A stretch of DNA of 64,000 nucleotides from a marine group bacterium Sva0996 bin134. GTDB lineage: Bacteria; Actinomycetota; Acidimicrobiia; Acidimicrobiales; Bin134. The stretch's first letter is position 1; every line of letters begins with the position of its first letter. The notes beneath the pieces were generated by a model. That model was not told where the DNA came from. It worked only from the letters and a program-made list of their open reading frames with translations, and searched no databases. The stretch covers positions 62,001 through 126,000 of the forward strand of contig MPNQ01000008.1 in the NCBI GenBank assembly GCA_002239105.1, read 5' to 3'. The translations under genes were made by a program, and so were the position numbers. This document shows positions 33,719 through 42,404 of this stretch, in pieces.

Positions 33719-34078
33719 GTGGGAAACCTCGGATGGGCCGAAGTCGTGGTGATTTTGGTGGTGGCTCTGGTGGTTCTGGGGCCTGACAAACTGCCTGGAG
33801 CTGCCCGTCAGATCGGCAATGTCGTCCGCCAACTCCGCCGGATCTCCACCGGGTTTCAACAAGAACTGCAAAACGCGCTGGACGAACCCGTTGAGGCTGA
33901 AGCCCGCAAGCGCGGGCAACTGGCGGTGGAGCAGAGCAGGCAGGAAAGCGCCCAAAAGAGCGAAGGCAGCAACTCCAACGTAGCCGTATCAACGGCAGAT
34001 CAGGGCGAACCGGGAAGCGCCCAAAAGAGCGAGCCGGGGAGCGAACAGGCCAGCGACTCGACTCCTAGCAGCCAGTGA
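33719..34078 (+). CDS. tatA: Sec-independent translocase TatA/TatB-type subunit
   Basis: The 119-residue protein has a short external end, a transmembrane segment (about 7-21), a hinge LGPDKLPG, and an amphipathic helix (AARQIGNVVRQLRRISTGFQ). A Ser/Glu/Gln-rich tail follows, with a repeated SAQKSE. The hinge GPDKLPG is intermediate between TatA and TatB, and no other such subunit is present in the window. With TatC it moves folded twin-arginine proteins across the membrane. GTG start; overlaps tatC by four bases. Confidence 0.85.
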   Translation: MGNLGWAEVVVILVVALVVLGPDKLPGAARQIGNVVRQLRRISTGFQQELQNALDEPVEAEARKRGQLAVEQSRQESAQKSEGSNSNVAVSTADQGEPGSAQKSEPGSEQASDSTPSSQ

Positions 34079-34938
34079 GCGACCCGGACGCGGGCCGCTC
34101 TCGGTCCGACGACGGCACGATGCCCTTGATGGAGCATCTGGTGGAGCTGCGGTCGCGGCTCATCAAGTGCATCCTGGCCGTGGTCGCCGGGGCGATCGTG
34201 TGCTGGGTGCTCTACCCCCAGATCCTTGACCTGTTGGTCCAGCCATATTGCGATTTGGTTCCCGAAGAAGCGGTGGCGGAGGAAGCGGCCCGGCAGAATC
34301 TCTTCGGTGGTTGCGAGCTTCTGGTGCTGGACCCGCTGGAGCCCTTCTCGGTGAGACTGACTGTCGCGGGCTATGGAGGGCTGACCCTGGCCGTTCCGGT
34401 GGTGCTCTGGCAGGTGTGGAGGTTCGTGCAACCTGGCCTGTATCCCCGCGAGCGCCGCAACGCGGCCGCGTTCACGGTGGTCGGCGCCCTGTTGTTCGCA
34501 CTGGGTGCTGGCCTGGCCTACTGGAGCATTCCCCGAGCGCTCAACTTCTTGTCCACCATCGGCGGTGAGGACCTGGTTACCGGCTTTTCACCAGCCAAAT
34601 ACCTGGGGTTCGTGATCAAGATGATGGCCGCCTTCGGGATCGGTTTCGAGTTCCCCATCCTGCTGGTGTTCTTGCAAATGAGCGGGATCATCCATTATCG
34701 GCAGCTGATACGGGCACGGCGCTTCGCCATCGTTGGCATCGTGTCCCTGGTGGCGGTGATCACTCCCAGCGGCGACCCGTTCACGCTCATGGTTCTGTCG
34801 GTGCCCATGTACCTGTTCTACGAGGCCGCCATCGGCATCGGCTGGCTGCGGGCTCGCCGAGAACGCCGCGTCGCGGCTGAAGAGACCTCTGAGGATGCTC
34901 CAGTGCCGGTCGAAGATGGTTCGGCCGGCGAGGACTGA
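34075..34938 (+). CDS. tatC: Sec-independent translocase TatC
   Basis: The 287-residue protein has six hydrophobic segments and the TatC landmarks MEHLVELRSRLIKCILAV at the N-terminus (about 16-33), LDPLEPFSVRL, and FGIGFEFPILLVFL near the fourth or fifth segment. It is the receptor for twin-arginine signal peptides. It is coupled to tatA by a GTGA overlap. The C-terminal 30 residues are Arg- then Glu-rich and should be cytosolic. Confidence 0.95.
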   Translation: MSDPDAGRSRSDDGTMPLMEHLVELRSRLIKCILAVVAGAIVCWVLYPQILDLLVQPYCDLVPEEAVAEEAARQNLFGGCELLVLDPLEPFSVRLTVAGYGGLTLAVPVVLWQVWRFVQPGLYPRERRNAAAFTVVGALLFALGAGLAYWSIPRALNFLSTIGGEDLVTGFSPAKYLGFVIKMMAAFGIGFEFPILLVFLQMSGIIHYRQLIRARRFAIVGIVSLVAVITPSGDPFTLMVLSVPMYLFYEAAIGIGWLRARRERRVAAEETSEDAPVPVEDGSAGED

Positions 34939-34942
34939 GGCA

Positions 34943-35554
34943 ATGCCCATTCGACGGGGCGAGGATTGGGGTGAGCCCGGCGGCCTGGGACCGGACGGAG
35001 TGTTGGTGGACAGCGACGATGAGGCACGCTCCCTGATCGAGGAGGCTCGCCGGGCCAACCGTCCGTTGCCTGAGATCGGGCTGCTAGGAGGCGATCTTTG
35101 CCGATCCCTCGGCGGCCGGGGTGACCCGAGCTTTGTCCGGTCATCAGAAGCGTGGCGGTTCGCGGTGGATCTCGGGGCGGTGCTGTTGGACGGCCGGTTG
35201 TTCTGGTTCTGTGCTCATATGGTGGCCCGGCGTAGAGGGTGGGCCGGAGAAGCCCTGGTAGCCATGAATGCAGCATGGCGGGGAACCTGGAATCTGGGGC
35301 CTAGAGCTCATCCCGGCGACGGACTGCTGGACATCTCACACGGCCGGCTGTCTACTGGGGACCGGCTTCGAGCGCTTCGCCGAGTTAGCACTGGAGACCA
35401 CCTTCCCCATCCCCAGATCAGCTATCGCCGTGTAGGCGCATTCCAAACAGTGCTTGAGCAGCCGCTCATGGTGGAGTTGGACGGACGGCCGGTGGTGCGG
35501 GCCTCCAATTTGTCGATTCGAGTGGAGCCAGCTGCGCTCACCGTGGTGGTGTGA
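34943..35554 (+). CDS. Diacylglycerol-kinase-like protein without the nucleotide-binding half
   Basis: The 203-residue protein corresponds to the later part of a YegS/DAGK-type lipid kinase: GLLGGDLCRSLGGRGDP, then AWRFAVDLGAVLLDGRLFWF, NLGPRAHPGDGLLDI, and a C-terminal strand pair VELDGRPVVRASNLSIRVEP. The GGDGT-type ATP site of true kinases is absent. It may bind lipid or be a relic. It starts five bases after tatC, a position where actinobacteria often carry a diacylglycerol-kinase gene, which supports the assignment. Confidence 0.6.
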   Translation: MPIRRGEDWGEPGGLGPDGVLVDSDDEARSLIEEARRANRPLPEIGLLGGDLCRSLGGRGDPSFVRSSEAWRFAVDLGAVLLDGRLFWFCAHMVARRRGWAGEALVAMNAAWRGTWNLGPRAHPGDGLLDISHGRLSTGDRLRALRRVSTGDHLPHPQISYRRVGAFQTVLEQPLMVELDGRPVVRASNLSIRVEPAALTVVV

Positions 35555-35575
35555 TGGACACACTGCATAACCGCG

Positions 35576-36787
35576 ATGAGTTACGACCGGACAAGTAGCA
35601 TTCGCCCCGTGACCCCCGACTTGGCCAAGCACCAGATGGCCGCGAATGTCGATGCCTTGGCCTCTCGCCTGATCGAGGTGTCCCACCAGATTCATGAGAC
35701 CCCTGAACTCTGTTTTGAGGAGAACGCCGCCCACGATCTGCTCTGCTCCGTGTTGGAGGGAGCCGGACTCGACGTGGAGCGATCGGCATACGGGGTCGAC
35801 ACCGCGTTTGTAGCCCGGGCCGGAAGTGCCGGCCCCCAGGTGGCGGTGATCTGCGAATACGACGCTCTGCCGGAGATTGGGCACGCGTGCGGCCACAATG
35901 TGATCGCCGCCGCCGGGCTGGGGGCAGGGTTGGCGGCGGCCTCGCTGGCCGACAAACTGGGGGGCCGGGTAAGCATTATCGGCACCCCCGCCGAGGAGGG
36001 TGGGGGAGGCAAGTGCTACCTGCTGGAGCGGGGAGCGTTCGAGAACATCGGTGCGGCCATGATGGTCCATCCCGCCAACCATGAGCTCACCGGAATGAAC
36101 GCCATTGCGGTTGAGCAAATCGAGGCCACTTATGTCGGCCAATCGGCCCATGCGGCCGCCTCGCCCCACAAGGGCCGCAATGCCCTCGACGGTGCAGTCC
36201 TGGGGTACATGAACGTGGCCGCGCTCCGGCAGCACATCCGGCCCGACGAGCGCATCCACGGCATCTTTACCCGCGCTGGCGACAAGCCGAACATCGTGCC
36301 TCGTGATGCGGCTGCTGAGTGGTATGTGCGCTCCCCAAAGCTCGACAGCTTGGCCAAGCTGCGGGCCAGGGTTGTCGCCTGCCTCGAAGCCGGAGCCGCG
36401 GCCGCCGGGGTAGAGGTCGAATGCCGGTGCAAAGCGCCCATCTACGCCGACATGATCGACAATCGGGTGGTGCTGGACTTCTACATCCGCAATGCCGCCG
36501 CGGCTGGTCGCGTCTCAGGCGAGCCTCAGTCAGCCTCTGCGGTGGTGGGGAGCACCGACATGGGCAATGTCAGCTATGCCGTGCCGTCTATCCATCCCAT
36601 GATCAAGGTCGCCCCCGATCACGTGCCCATCCACACCCCGGAGTTCGCCGAATATGCGAGGTCGGAGAGCGGCGACCAAGCAGTGCTCGACGGGGCGAAG
36701 GTGATGGCCATGACGATCGCCGATCTTTGGTTGGATCCCGACGCCCTAGACCGGGCTTCTGAAGAACTGGCCCTCAGACTGCAATGA
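35576..36787 (+). CDS. M20-family amidohydrolase
   Basis: The 403-residue protein matches M20 peptidase-like amidohydrolases of the p-aminobenzoyl-glutamate hydrolase group: HQIHETPELCFEE near residue 40, CEYDALPEIGHACGHNVIA with metal-binding Asp/His, and IIGTPAEEGGGGKCYLLERG with the catalytic Glu pair. The dimerisation domain is in the middle (YVGQSAHAAASPHKGRNALD). The substrate is unknown; an amide-linked amino acid or folate catabolite is likely. The start at 35576 has no clear ribosome-binding site; a GTG at 35609 is an alternative. It overlaps the next gene. Confidence 0.85.
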   Translation: MSYDRTSSIRPVTPDLAKHQMAANVDALASRLIEVSHQIHETPELCFEENAAHDLLCSVLEGAGLDVERSAYGVDTAFVARAGSAGPQVAVICEYDALPEIGHACGHNVIAAAGLGAGLAAASLADKLGGRVSIIGTPAEEGGGGKCYLLERGAFENIGAAMMVHPANHELTGMNAIAVEQIEATYVGQSAHAAASPHKGRNALDGAVLGYMNVAALRQHIRPDERIHGIFTRAGDKPNIVPRDAAAEWYVRSPKLDSLAKLRARVVACLEAGAAAAGVEVECRCKAPIYADMIDNRVVLDFYIRNAAAAGRVSGEPQSASAVVGSTDMGNVSYAVPSIHPMIKVAPDHVPIHTPEFAEYARSESGDQAVLDGAKVMAMTIADLWLDPDALDRASEELALRLQ

Positions 36788-38400
36788 CCCAGTACGTCGC
36801 TGAGCAGTTCACCCCCGAGGAAGGTGACATCCTCCGTCGGTATTTCACCAACCTGGACAAGCCGGTGTTTGCCCTGGTGAATCTGCCGGAAGTGGTCAAG
36901 GGTGCACTCTTTGCCCGCTACAGCCGGTCGCCGAAATCGCTGCGAAGGCTCTTCTTGGACGAGTTCGTTGGCGAGCTGGACATCAGCGGCGACGTGACCA
37001 TCGACGCCACAGTCGGGCTGAGGCGGGCCGAGGAGCTGTACGACCGGGTTTTCTTCGAGTACGGAGACGATTCGGTAGCCCAGCTGGGCGGCGTCCACCT
37101 GGCCTGCGAGCAGGCCTCCAACATCTTGACCAAGGTGCTGGAGTGGGGGCGCTTGATGTCGTATCTGGAGCAGTCAACCCGGTACATCGACTATCTGGCC
37201 CGAATCGGCGGCCGCTATCGCTATTACCGCGATCCCGAGGTCGGGGAGTCGCCCCTGTCGGGTCGCTATGTGGGCGACATGGACCGAATGTTCGAGGCTT
37301 ATGGCGAACTCCTGCCAGCCATGACCGAGTTCTACCGCCGGCACACACCCCAGGACCCAGACGCCCCTGATTTCGCCTACCGCCAGGCGATCCGGGCCAA
37401 GGCGCTGGACTCGGTTCGGGGAATGCTGCCGGCGGCCACCGTGTCCAACGTGGGCATCTATGGCACCGGCCAGTCCTACGAGCTGCTCTTGCTTCGAATG
37501 CGGGCCCACGATCTGCCCGAAGTCCAGACCTACGCCGATCTGATGCTCACCGAACTGCGCAAGGTGATCCCCTCATTCCTGAAGAGGGTAGATCTGGATG
37601 ACCGGGGGGTGGCGTGGAGCGACTACATGGGTGACGTGCAGGAGTCTATGGAGAGCGTGGCGAACTACCTCTTGCCCGCCGACATCCCGGCTGAAGAGGC
37701 CCCGACGGTGCGGTTGGTGGACTACGACCCCGAAGCCGAGATCAAGATGGTGGCCTCCATGCTGTATCCCTATACCCACTTGCCAGAAGAGCAACTGGAG
37801 CGGGAGGTCGGCGCGATGGGGGCCGAAGATCGCCTGTCAGTGGTAAGGGCCTATGTGGGGGACCGGGCCAATCGCCGCCACAAGCCGGGGCGGGCGCTGG
37901 AACGACCTTTCTACCAGTTCGACATATTGGCCGACTACGGCGCCTTTCGAGACTTGCAGCGCCATCGAATGCTCACTCTGGAATGGCAGAAGCTCAACCC
38001 CAGGCATGGCTACACCCGGCCTGACTCGGTAGGCGCAGCGGGCTGCGCTCCGGTATTTGACGAGGTTATGGAGCGATCGGCCGCTCTGTATGACCTCTTG
38101 ACCCGGGATTTTCCCGAGCAGGCTTCCTACGCGGTGAGCTTTGCCTACAAGGTGCGTTTCGCCATGGGAATTAACGCCAGGGCGGCCATGCACCTCATTG
38201 AACTGCGGACGACCCCTCAGGGCCACTCGGTGTACCGGGGGATCGGGCAGGAGATGTGGCGCCTTATTCGGGACGAGGCGGGTCACGCGGCTGTGGCCGA
38301 GATGATGCGATTCGTCGACCTCAGCGAGGAGCCACCACTGGGCCGATTGGACGCCGAGCGCCGAGCCGAGGAGCGCCGCCAAGTTCGTGAGCGGGCGTGA
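36784..38400 (+). CDS. Two-domain ThyX-like protein (alternative thymidylate-synthase-like)
   Basis: The 538-residue protein is about twice the length of ThyX and reads as two ThyX-like halves. The first (about 1-260) has SYLEQSTRYIDY at residues 126-137, matching the end of the RHRxxSxNEQSxRY motif, but WGR stands where RHR belongs. The second (about 300-520) has RHRMLTLEWQKLNPRHGY at 393-410, with RHR kept and the rest changed. This layout is a known ThyX-like family in actinobacteria whose activity is not established to my knowledge. A canonical thyX or thyA is not in the window. It is coupled to the M20 gene by an ATGA overlap. Confidence 0.75.
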   Translation: MTQYVAEQFTPEEGDILRRYFTNLDKPVFALVNLPEVVKGALFARYSRSPKSLRRLFLDEFVGELDISGDVTIDATVGLRRAEELYDRVFFEYGDDSVAQLGGVHLACEQASNILTKVLEWGRLMSYLEQSTRYIDYLARIGGRYRYYRDPEVGESPLSGRYVGDMDRMFEAYGELLPAMTEFYRRHTPQDPDAPDFAYRQAIRAKALDSVRGMLPAATVSNVGIYGTGQSYELLLLRMRAHDLPEVQTYADLMLTELRKVIPSFLKRVDLDDRGVAWSDYMGDVQESMESVANYLLPADIPAEEAPTVRLVDYDPEAEIKMVASMLYPYTHLPEEQLEREVGAMGAEDRLSVVRAYVGDRANRRHKPGRALERPFYQFDILADYGAFRDLQRHRMLTLEWQKLNPRHGYTRPDSVGAAGCAPVFDEVMERSAALYDLLTRDFPEQASYAVSFAYKVRFAMGINARAAMHLIELRTTPQGHSVYRGIGQEMWRLIRDEAGHAAVAEMMRFVDLSEEPPLGRLDAERRAEERRQVRERA

Positions 38401-38516
38401 GTCCGAGATCCGTTTTGGGGCGGTTTGAAGATTGAACGGTTAAGTCCGCACATTGCGGGCGCGCGGGTGTCTATGATCCGCGCTGATCGTTTTGCCTGAG
38501 GAGGTAGCAGGGGAGC

Positions 38517-39020
38517 ATGACAGACCCTGAAGAACACGACGAAATGCCGGACGATGAGTTCGACGAAGGCGACATCAAAGATCTGAGTGAGGACATCAGC
38601 GACGACCTCGATGAAGAATTCGATGCTGTCCTCGGAGACGACGATCTCGAAGTCGATCTAGAAGACAGCGTCGACGAAGAGACTGAAGAAGCCGAGGAGA
38701 GTCCCAAGAACGGGCCTACTCGAAATTCAACTATGTCCGAAGACGAGGACACCGACGGGGAGGACATAGACCCCGACAATGTTGAAGCCGATCTCGACAC
38801 CATTTTGAAGGATCGCCTAGCTGCCGGAGACGACGAGGATGAGGACGAGGACACCCCCGACCCCTCGCCTGAAACCACCGGCCAAGTGGCCCCCAAGCGA
38901 GACAACGAGTGGACCTGTGAGGGGTGCTTCCTGATCGTCAGCTCCAGCCAGTTCGGACCCCGCGACAACCCCCGGTGTCCGTCGGGGGAGGAGCCTTGCC
39001 CGTCGTTGGTCCGGTTGTGA
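38517..39020 (+). CDS. Acidic protein with C-terminal zinc ribbon (DUF4193-like)
   Basis: The 167-residue protein is extremely acidic for the first 130 residues (runs of Asp/Glu such as DDEFDEGDIKDLSEDISDD). It ends in a Cys-containing module: NEWTCEGCFLIVSSSQFG, then PRCPSGEEPC. The layout of acidic linker plus a TCxxCFL zinc ribbon resembles the actinobacterial DUF4193 family, which has no known function. A clear AGGAGG sequence lies about 13-18 bases before the ATG. The 116-base gap before it holds a TATGAT (38472-38477) that could be a -10 element. Confidence 0.65.
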   Translation: MTDPEEHDEMPDDEFDEGDIKDLSEDISDDLDEEFDAVLGDDDLEVDLEDSVDEETEEAEESPKNGPTRNSTMSEDEDTDGEDIDPDNVEADLDTILKDRLAAGDDEDEDEDTPDPSPETTGQVAPKRDNEWTCEGCFLIVSSSQFGPRDNPRCPSGEEPCPSLVRL

Positions 39021-39253
39021 GCTCGACCGGTACCGCCGACTCCTCCCGGGAGGCGCTGGACCGGCTGCTCGATGCGGTGCTCTACGCGCCGGTGGGACTG
39101 CTGTTGTCGACGGACACATCGTCAGAGGAGTTGGCGGCCCGGGGTCGTCGACACGTCGAGGCGGCCCGCATACTTGGTCGTATGGCTTTGGGCCACTCCT
39201 CCGCGCCCCCAGATTCCCAGGCCGACTCTCAGGCCGATCCTGAGCCTGGGTGA
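39017..39253 (+). CDS. 78-residue hypothetical protein
   Basis: From the GTG at 39017, which overlaps the previous stop (GTGA), the protein reads SSREALDRLLDAVLYAPVGL, then LSTDTSSEELAARGRRHVEA and a Pro/Asp/Gln-rich end. The first 60 residues should be helical and are similar in style to small actinobacterial proteins whose job is unknown. The coupling to the acidic zinc-ribbon gene suggests joint expression. Confidence 0.65.
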   Translation: MSSTGTADSSREALDRLLDAVLYAPVGLLLSTDTSSEELAARGRRHVEAARILGRMALGHSSAPPDSQADSQADPEPG

Positions 39254-39256
39254 ACG

Positions 39257-39754
39257 ATGAGCGACCGGCCCAAGGACGGCGCGGCCCGTCCCGCCCATCC
39301 CGACGATTTCGACGCGATAGCCGGATTGGCCCGGGAAGCCCGCCGCGAGGCCTTGGAATACCGGGGTGGAGAGCGGTGGATGGCATCCGAGGCCGCTCCT
39401 GAGCCGCTAGAGGGCCATCTCGCCGAGTTGATTGCTGATCCCGAAGCCGTATTGGTAGCGGGGATCTGGGACGACACGGTGGTGGGGTACGGATGGGCTC
39501 GGCGAATCATCCGTCTGGACGGATCCCCGATTGCCCGGATCGAGGAGCTGTTCGTCACTCCCGACGGCCGTTCGGTGGGAGTGGGGGAGTCGCTGTTTGA
39601 CTATCTGAAGCAGTGGGCTCGAGATCAGAAGGTGGTGGCGATCGACGCCTTCGTGCTGCCGGGCCACCGCGAAGCCAAGAACTTCTTTGAGACGTTCAAA
39701 ATGACGGCCCATGCCCTGATTGTCCACACCCAGCTTGATCTAGACCAAGAATAA
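39257..39754 (+). CDS. GNAT-family N-acetyltransferase
   Basis: The 165-residue protein has the GNAT order: HPDDFDAIAGLAREARREAL at the N-terminus, a central strand VLVAGIWDDTVVGYGWARR, then IEELFVTPDGRSVGVGESLF. In the last segment, RSVGVG stands for the acetyl-CoA pyrophosphate loop (R/QxxGxG/A). The protein ends with FVLPGHREAKNFFETFKM, the usual motif D region. The acceptor is unknown. It is four bases after the previous gene and shares one base with the Nudix gene. Confidence 0.85.
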   Translation: MSDRPKDGAARPAHPDDFDAIAGLAREARREALEYRGGERWMASEAAPEPLEGHLAELIADPEAVLVAGIWDDTVVGYGWARRIIRLDGSPIARIEELFVTPDGRSVGVGESLFDYLKQWARDQKVVAIDAFVLPGHREAKNFFETFKMTAHALIVHTQLDLDQE

Positions 39755-40152
39755 TGAGCGGGCCGGAGCTGTGCGTTGGGGCTGTGGTAGTGCGCGACGA
39801 CTCCATACTGCTCATCCGCCGAGGCACCCCGCCGGGGAAGGGGCTGTGGTCGGTGCCTGGGGGCCGGGTTCAGAGAGGGGAGACCCTGGCCGAAGCCGCC
39901 TGTCGGGAGCTGCAAGAGGAAACCGGCCTGGATGGGGAGGTGGGCGAAGCCGTGGGCTGGACCGAGCTAATTGGACGCCGGCGACACTATGTCGTGGTGG
40001 ACTTCTGGGTCACCGTGGCCTCCGACGCCGAGCCGACGGCCGGAACTGATGCCTCCGACGCAGCCTGGGTGGCTCTCGGCGAACTAGAGGAATGGGACTT
40101 GGTGGACGGCCTGCTTCAGTTCTTAACCGACCACCGGGTTATCTCCGGCTAG
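39754..40152 (+). CDS. Nudix hydrolase
   Basis: The 132-residue protein has a complete Nudix box, GRVQRGETLAEAACRELQEE followed by TGL (about residues 37-59), which binds Mg2+ and cleaves nucleoside diphosphate-X compounds. The start LCVGAVVVRDDSILLIRRGT is typical for ADP-ribose or mutT-like members. The substrate cannot be read from the motif. Its end overlaps the convergent hypothetical gene on the other strand by 14 bases. Confidence 0.88.
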   Translation: MSGPELCVGAVVVRDDSILLIRRGTPPGKGLWSVPGGRVQRGETLAEAACRELQEETGLDGEVGEAVGWTELIGRRRHYVVVDFWVTVASDAEPTAGTDASDAAWVALGELEEWDLVDGLLQFLTDHRVISG

Positions 40153-41548
40153 CCGGCTTTGCTCCCGCCCCCCGGCGGCTGCGCCTCGGGGGTGGGGTGG
40201 GTTCTATGCCGAACAGGGCGGCGATGTGGGGAATCCGCTCGGACAGCTTTGTGACCTCGGCCAACAGCTCTTTGTCGGGATTCGCCGGGACTCCCAGTGG
40301 CTGGACGGTTCGGCGAACCGGTGAGAATGCCACCGCACCCAAGACGGTGGTCCAGCGCTTGGACGGCGTGTCGCTGGTCAATGCCGCGTTGGCCGCCTCG
40401 GTAAGCCGGGTGACCATGTCCTGGGGAAGGGGCACACCGGCTTTCGGGGGCCGGGAGCTGAGCCTCAGTGCTCGGACCATTCGGCCATCGGCCAGCGTGG
40501 CCGCCACCTCGGCCAGCCATTCGGCGTGCTCTTTGTCGACCCGCTCGGTGAGCTTGTTGCGCAACTCCTCGGCCAACGCTTTGGCCTCCTCGTCAGCGGC
40601 ACCGTCCTCTGCGGCGACTACGACCGAACGCAGATCGCGCAGATCAATGTCATCGATGCCGGCCAGTGCAGCTTCAACCCGGTCCCGCCACTCGGCGGTT
40701 CGCATCCGGGATAGCAGCTTGGCCGCCGCGGCCAGGAATTCATCGGCCGGCTCGGAGTCGGACTTCTTTGCCTTCACTGCGGCTTTCTCTAGCGTTGCCC
40801 CCGCTTCAGCAGACTCTGCCTCTGCGACCTTTTCCTCGGTGGTCGGTTCCGATGAGGTGACCTCTTCAGCAGTCGATTCTTCTTCGGCTTTAGCGTCCTT
40901 CTCGGCCGTCTCTTTCTCGGCCGCCGCCTTCTCGGCGGTTTCTTTCTCAGCCGTTTCTTTCTCGGCCGCCGCCTTCTTGGCTTGGGCGGCGTCGCGAGCC
41001 TTCTTGCGCTGGTCTCGCAAGGCTTGTTCCACCGAGGCGATGCCGTCTCGCATCATCTTCTCGGCCACGGGCTTCTGTTCTTCAGCCAAGCCGTCGATCA
41101 GCTCCTGGCGGTGGGTGCGGCCGGGCCGCAGGCGCTTGGCCTTGGGCCGGTCGTCGTCGCGGCGGGGTTCCTGGCGGTCGCGATCCCTTCGGTCACCCCG
41201 GCTGCGTCGATCCTGACGGCCCCTGCGATCACCGGAGTCCCTGTCTCTGTCCCGGTTCTTGCGGTTGGACACCAACTGCGTGGTGACCAGAGGTTGATCC
41301 CGGCCGGAGCCCAAAATCTCCAGCGTCTCGGGCAGGGGACGCTTTGACTTGGGCTCGAAAGCCTCGATGATCTCGATGCCGTCCATATGGAACTCAGCCT
41401 CAACGGTCAGCTCATCGCCAACGCTGGCGCCAAAGGCGATCAAGTCGCCGGCCATCTCACCCTTGGGCTCTCTCGCCCCCGCAGCCCTCCACGTCCAGGA
41501 ACCGTCAGGCCGCTGGCTGGTCAGCTCAATCTCAATCCTGCGAGACAC
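40139..41548 (-). CDS. Hypothetical protein with basic and Lys/Glu/Ala-rich central region
   Basis: The 469-residue protein has three parts. A beta-rich N-terminal domain of about 90 residues (IEIELTSQRPDGSWTWRAAG, VGDELTVEAEFHMDGIEIIE) leads into a basic linker rich in Arg-Asp dipeptides (about 95-145). An alanine-glutamate-lysine low-complexity stretch (about 180-270) has EKETAEKETAEKAAAEKETA-type repeats. A helical C-terminal domain of about 190 residues comes last. The basic linker suggests RNA or DNA contact. I do not recognise the family. GTG start. It precedes the Tad cluster on the same strand only in position, being downstream of it. Confidence 0.65.
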   Translation of the reverse strand: MSRRIEIELTSQRPDGSWTWRAAGAREPKGEMAGDLIAFGASVGDELTVEAEFHMDGIEIIEAFEPKSKRPLPETLEILGSGRDQPLVTTQLVSNRKNRDRDRDSGDRRGRQDRRSRGDRRDRDRQEPRRDDDRPKAKRLRPGRTHRQELIDGLAEEQKPVAEKMMRDGIASVEQALRDQRKKARDAAQAKKAAAEKETAEKETAEKAAAEKETAEKDAKAEEESTAEEVTSSEPTTEEKVAEAESAEAGATLEKAAVKAKKSDSEPADEFLAAAAKLLSRMRTAEWRDRVEAALAGIDDIDLRDLRSVVVAAEDGAADEEAKALAEELRNKLTERVDKEHAEWLAEVAATLADGRMVRALRLSSRPPKAGVPLPQDMVTRLTEAANAALTSDTPSKRWTTVLGAVAFSPVRRTVQPLGVPANPDKELLAEVTKLSERIPHIAALFGIEPTPPPRRSRRGAGAKPASRR

Positions 41549-41599
41549 CGGCGGTCACGCTACCGCATCGGCGCTCAGGTGCAGAACTGCTAGCACTCT

Positions 41600-41971
41600 T
41601 CAGCACACCGCCAGTGCAGCGGTTGCCGGAATGCCCAACCCGCCGAGGGCGACGGCAACCATGGCGGTGGCCGGGGTGAGGCCAGTGAACACCTGCGGAT
41701 GCCAGGCCACGCGGGCCTCCACTCGCAATACGGGACTGCCCCCAGCCTGGCTGACGCACCCGGACAAGATGGTGCCGTCGAGGCGGGTGGTGTTCACCAT
41801 GTTCGAATCGCATCCCCGGCTTCCACAACCCTCGATGAAGGTTCTTGCCGCCCGCTCAGCCCGGTCGGCGGCCAGGTTGCGGCTGGTGATCAGCTCGGAA
41901 TGGTCGGCCAACGAGCCCGTGGCCACGGCGACCGCCATGCCCAGCGATAGCAGCACTATGGCGGTGTACAT
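41600..41971 (-). CDS. TadE/Flp-minor-pilin-like protein 3
   Basis: The 123-residue protein opens with a hydrophobic segment (MYTAIVLLSLGMAVAVATGS) and includes LITSRNLAADRAERAARTF, the pattern of TadE/TadF-type pseudopilins. A cysteine pair (EGCGSRGC) and another in SGCVSQ could form disulfides outside. It ends hydrophobic (ALGGLGIPATAALAVC). Probably a minor subunit of the Tad pilus or secretion apparatus. It is the last gene of the operon, three bases after the previous stop. Confidence 0.55.
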   Translation of the reverse strand: MYTAIVLLSLGMAVAVATGSLADHSELITSRNLAADRAERAARTFIEGCGSRGCDSNMVNTTRLDGTILSGCVSQAGGSPVLRVEARVAWHPQVFTGLTPATAMVAVALGGLGIPATAALAVC

Positions 41972-41974
41972 CTG

Positions 41975-42394
41975 CTAGCCCACGGGCTCGACGCTGGCGG
42001 CGACGACTTGATTGGTTTTCAGCAGCCCACCCAGACTCACAGGGCAATTGACCACCACCGCTACCGATGGCGACCCACTGGGGTCGTGGGGAGGCAGGGG
42101 TTGGGAGATCAAGGTGATGTTGAAGGCGGCATCGGTTTGGTTGCACACTCCCGCAGTCGCGGCTCGGCCGGACTGTTCCACGGTGGCGTTCACTTCGCCC
42201 CACCGGGCGCGGGCTGACGGTTCGGCACCCGCGGTGGGGGATTCGACCAGGGTGTTGGCCGCGTGGACGGCTGCGGCCTCCGCAAAGGTGGATGCCCGGT
42301 AGCTGGCCGTCCCCAGGGTTCCGGCCGCGTTGAGCACCGCTAGGCCCAGTATCAACGCGGGCAGGATCAACAGGAAGGCGATGGCGTCGCTCAT
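41975..42394 (-). CDS. TadE/TadG-like minor pilin 2
   Basis: The 139-residue protein starts with a membrane segment (DAIAFLLILPALILGLAVLN) followed by an AS-rich helix (ASYRASTFAEAAAVHAANTL), the signature layout of TadE-like proteins. Cys in AGVCNQ and VNCPVSL may pair. It would sit in the membrane with its bulk outside. The next gene on this strand follows after three bases. Confidence 0.6.
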   Translation of the reverse strand: MSDAIAFLLILPALILGLAVLNAAGTLGTASYRASTFAEAAAVHAANTLVESPTAGAEPSARARWGEVNATVEQSGRAATAGVCNQTDAAFNITLISQPLPPHDPSGSPSVAVVVNCPVSLGGLLKTNQVVAASVEPVG

Positions 42395-42404
42395 GGGGCT
42401 GCGT

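Noticed and set aside
40092-41216. A Ser/Ala-rich plus-strand frame opposite the Lys/Glu/Ala-rich protein
   Set aside because: Its serine and alanine runs are the reverse complement of the Glu/Lys/Ala codon repeats of the real gene.
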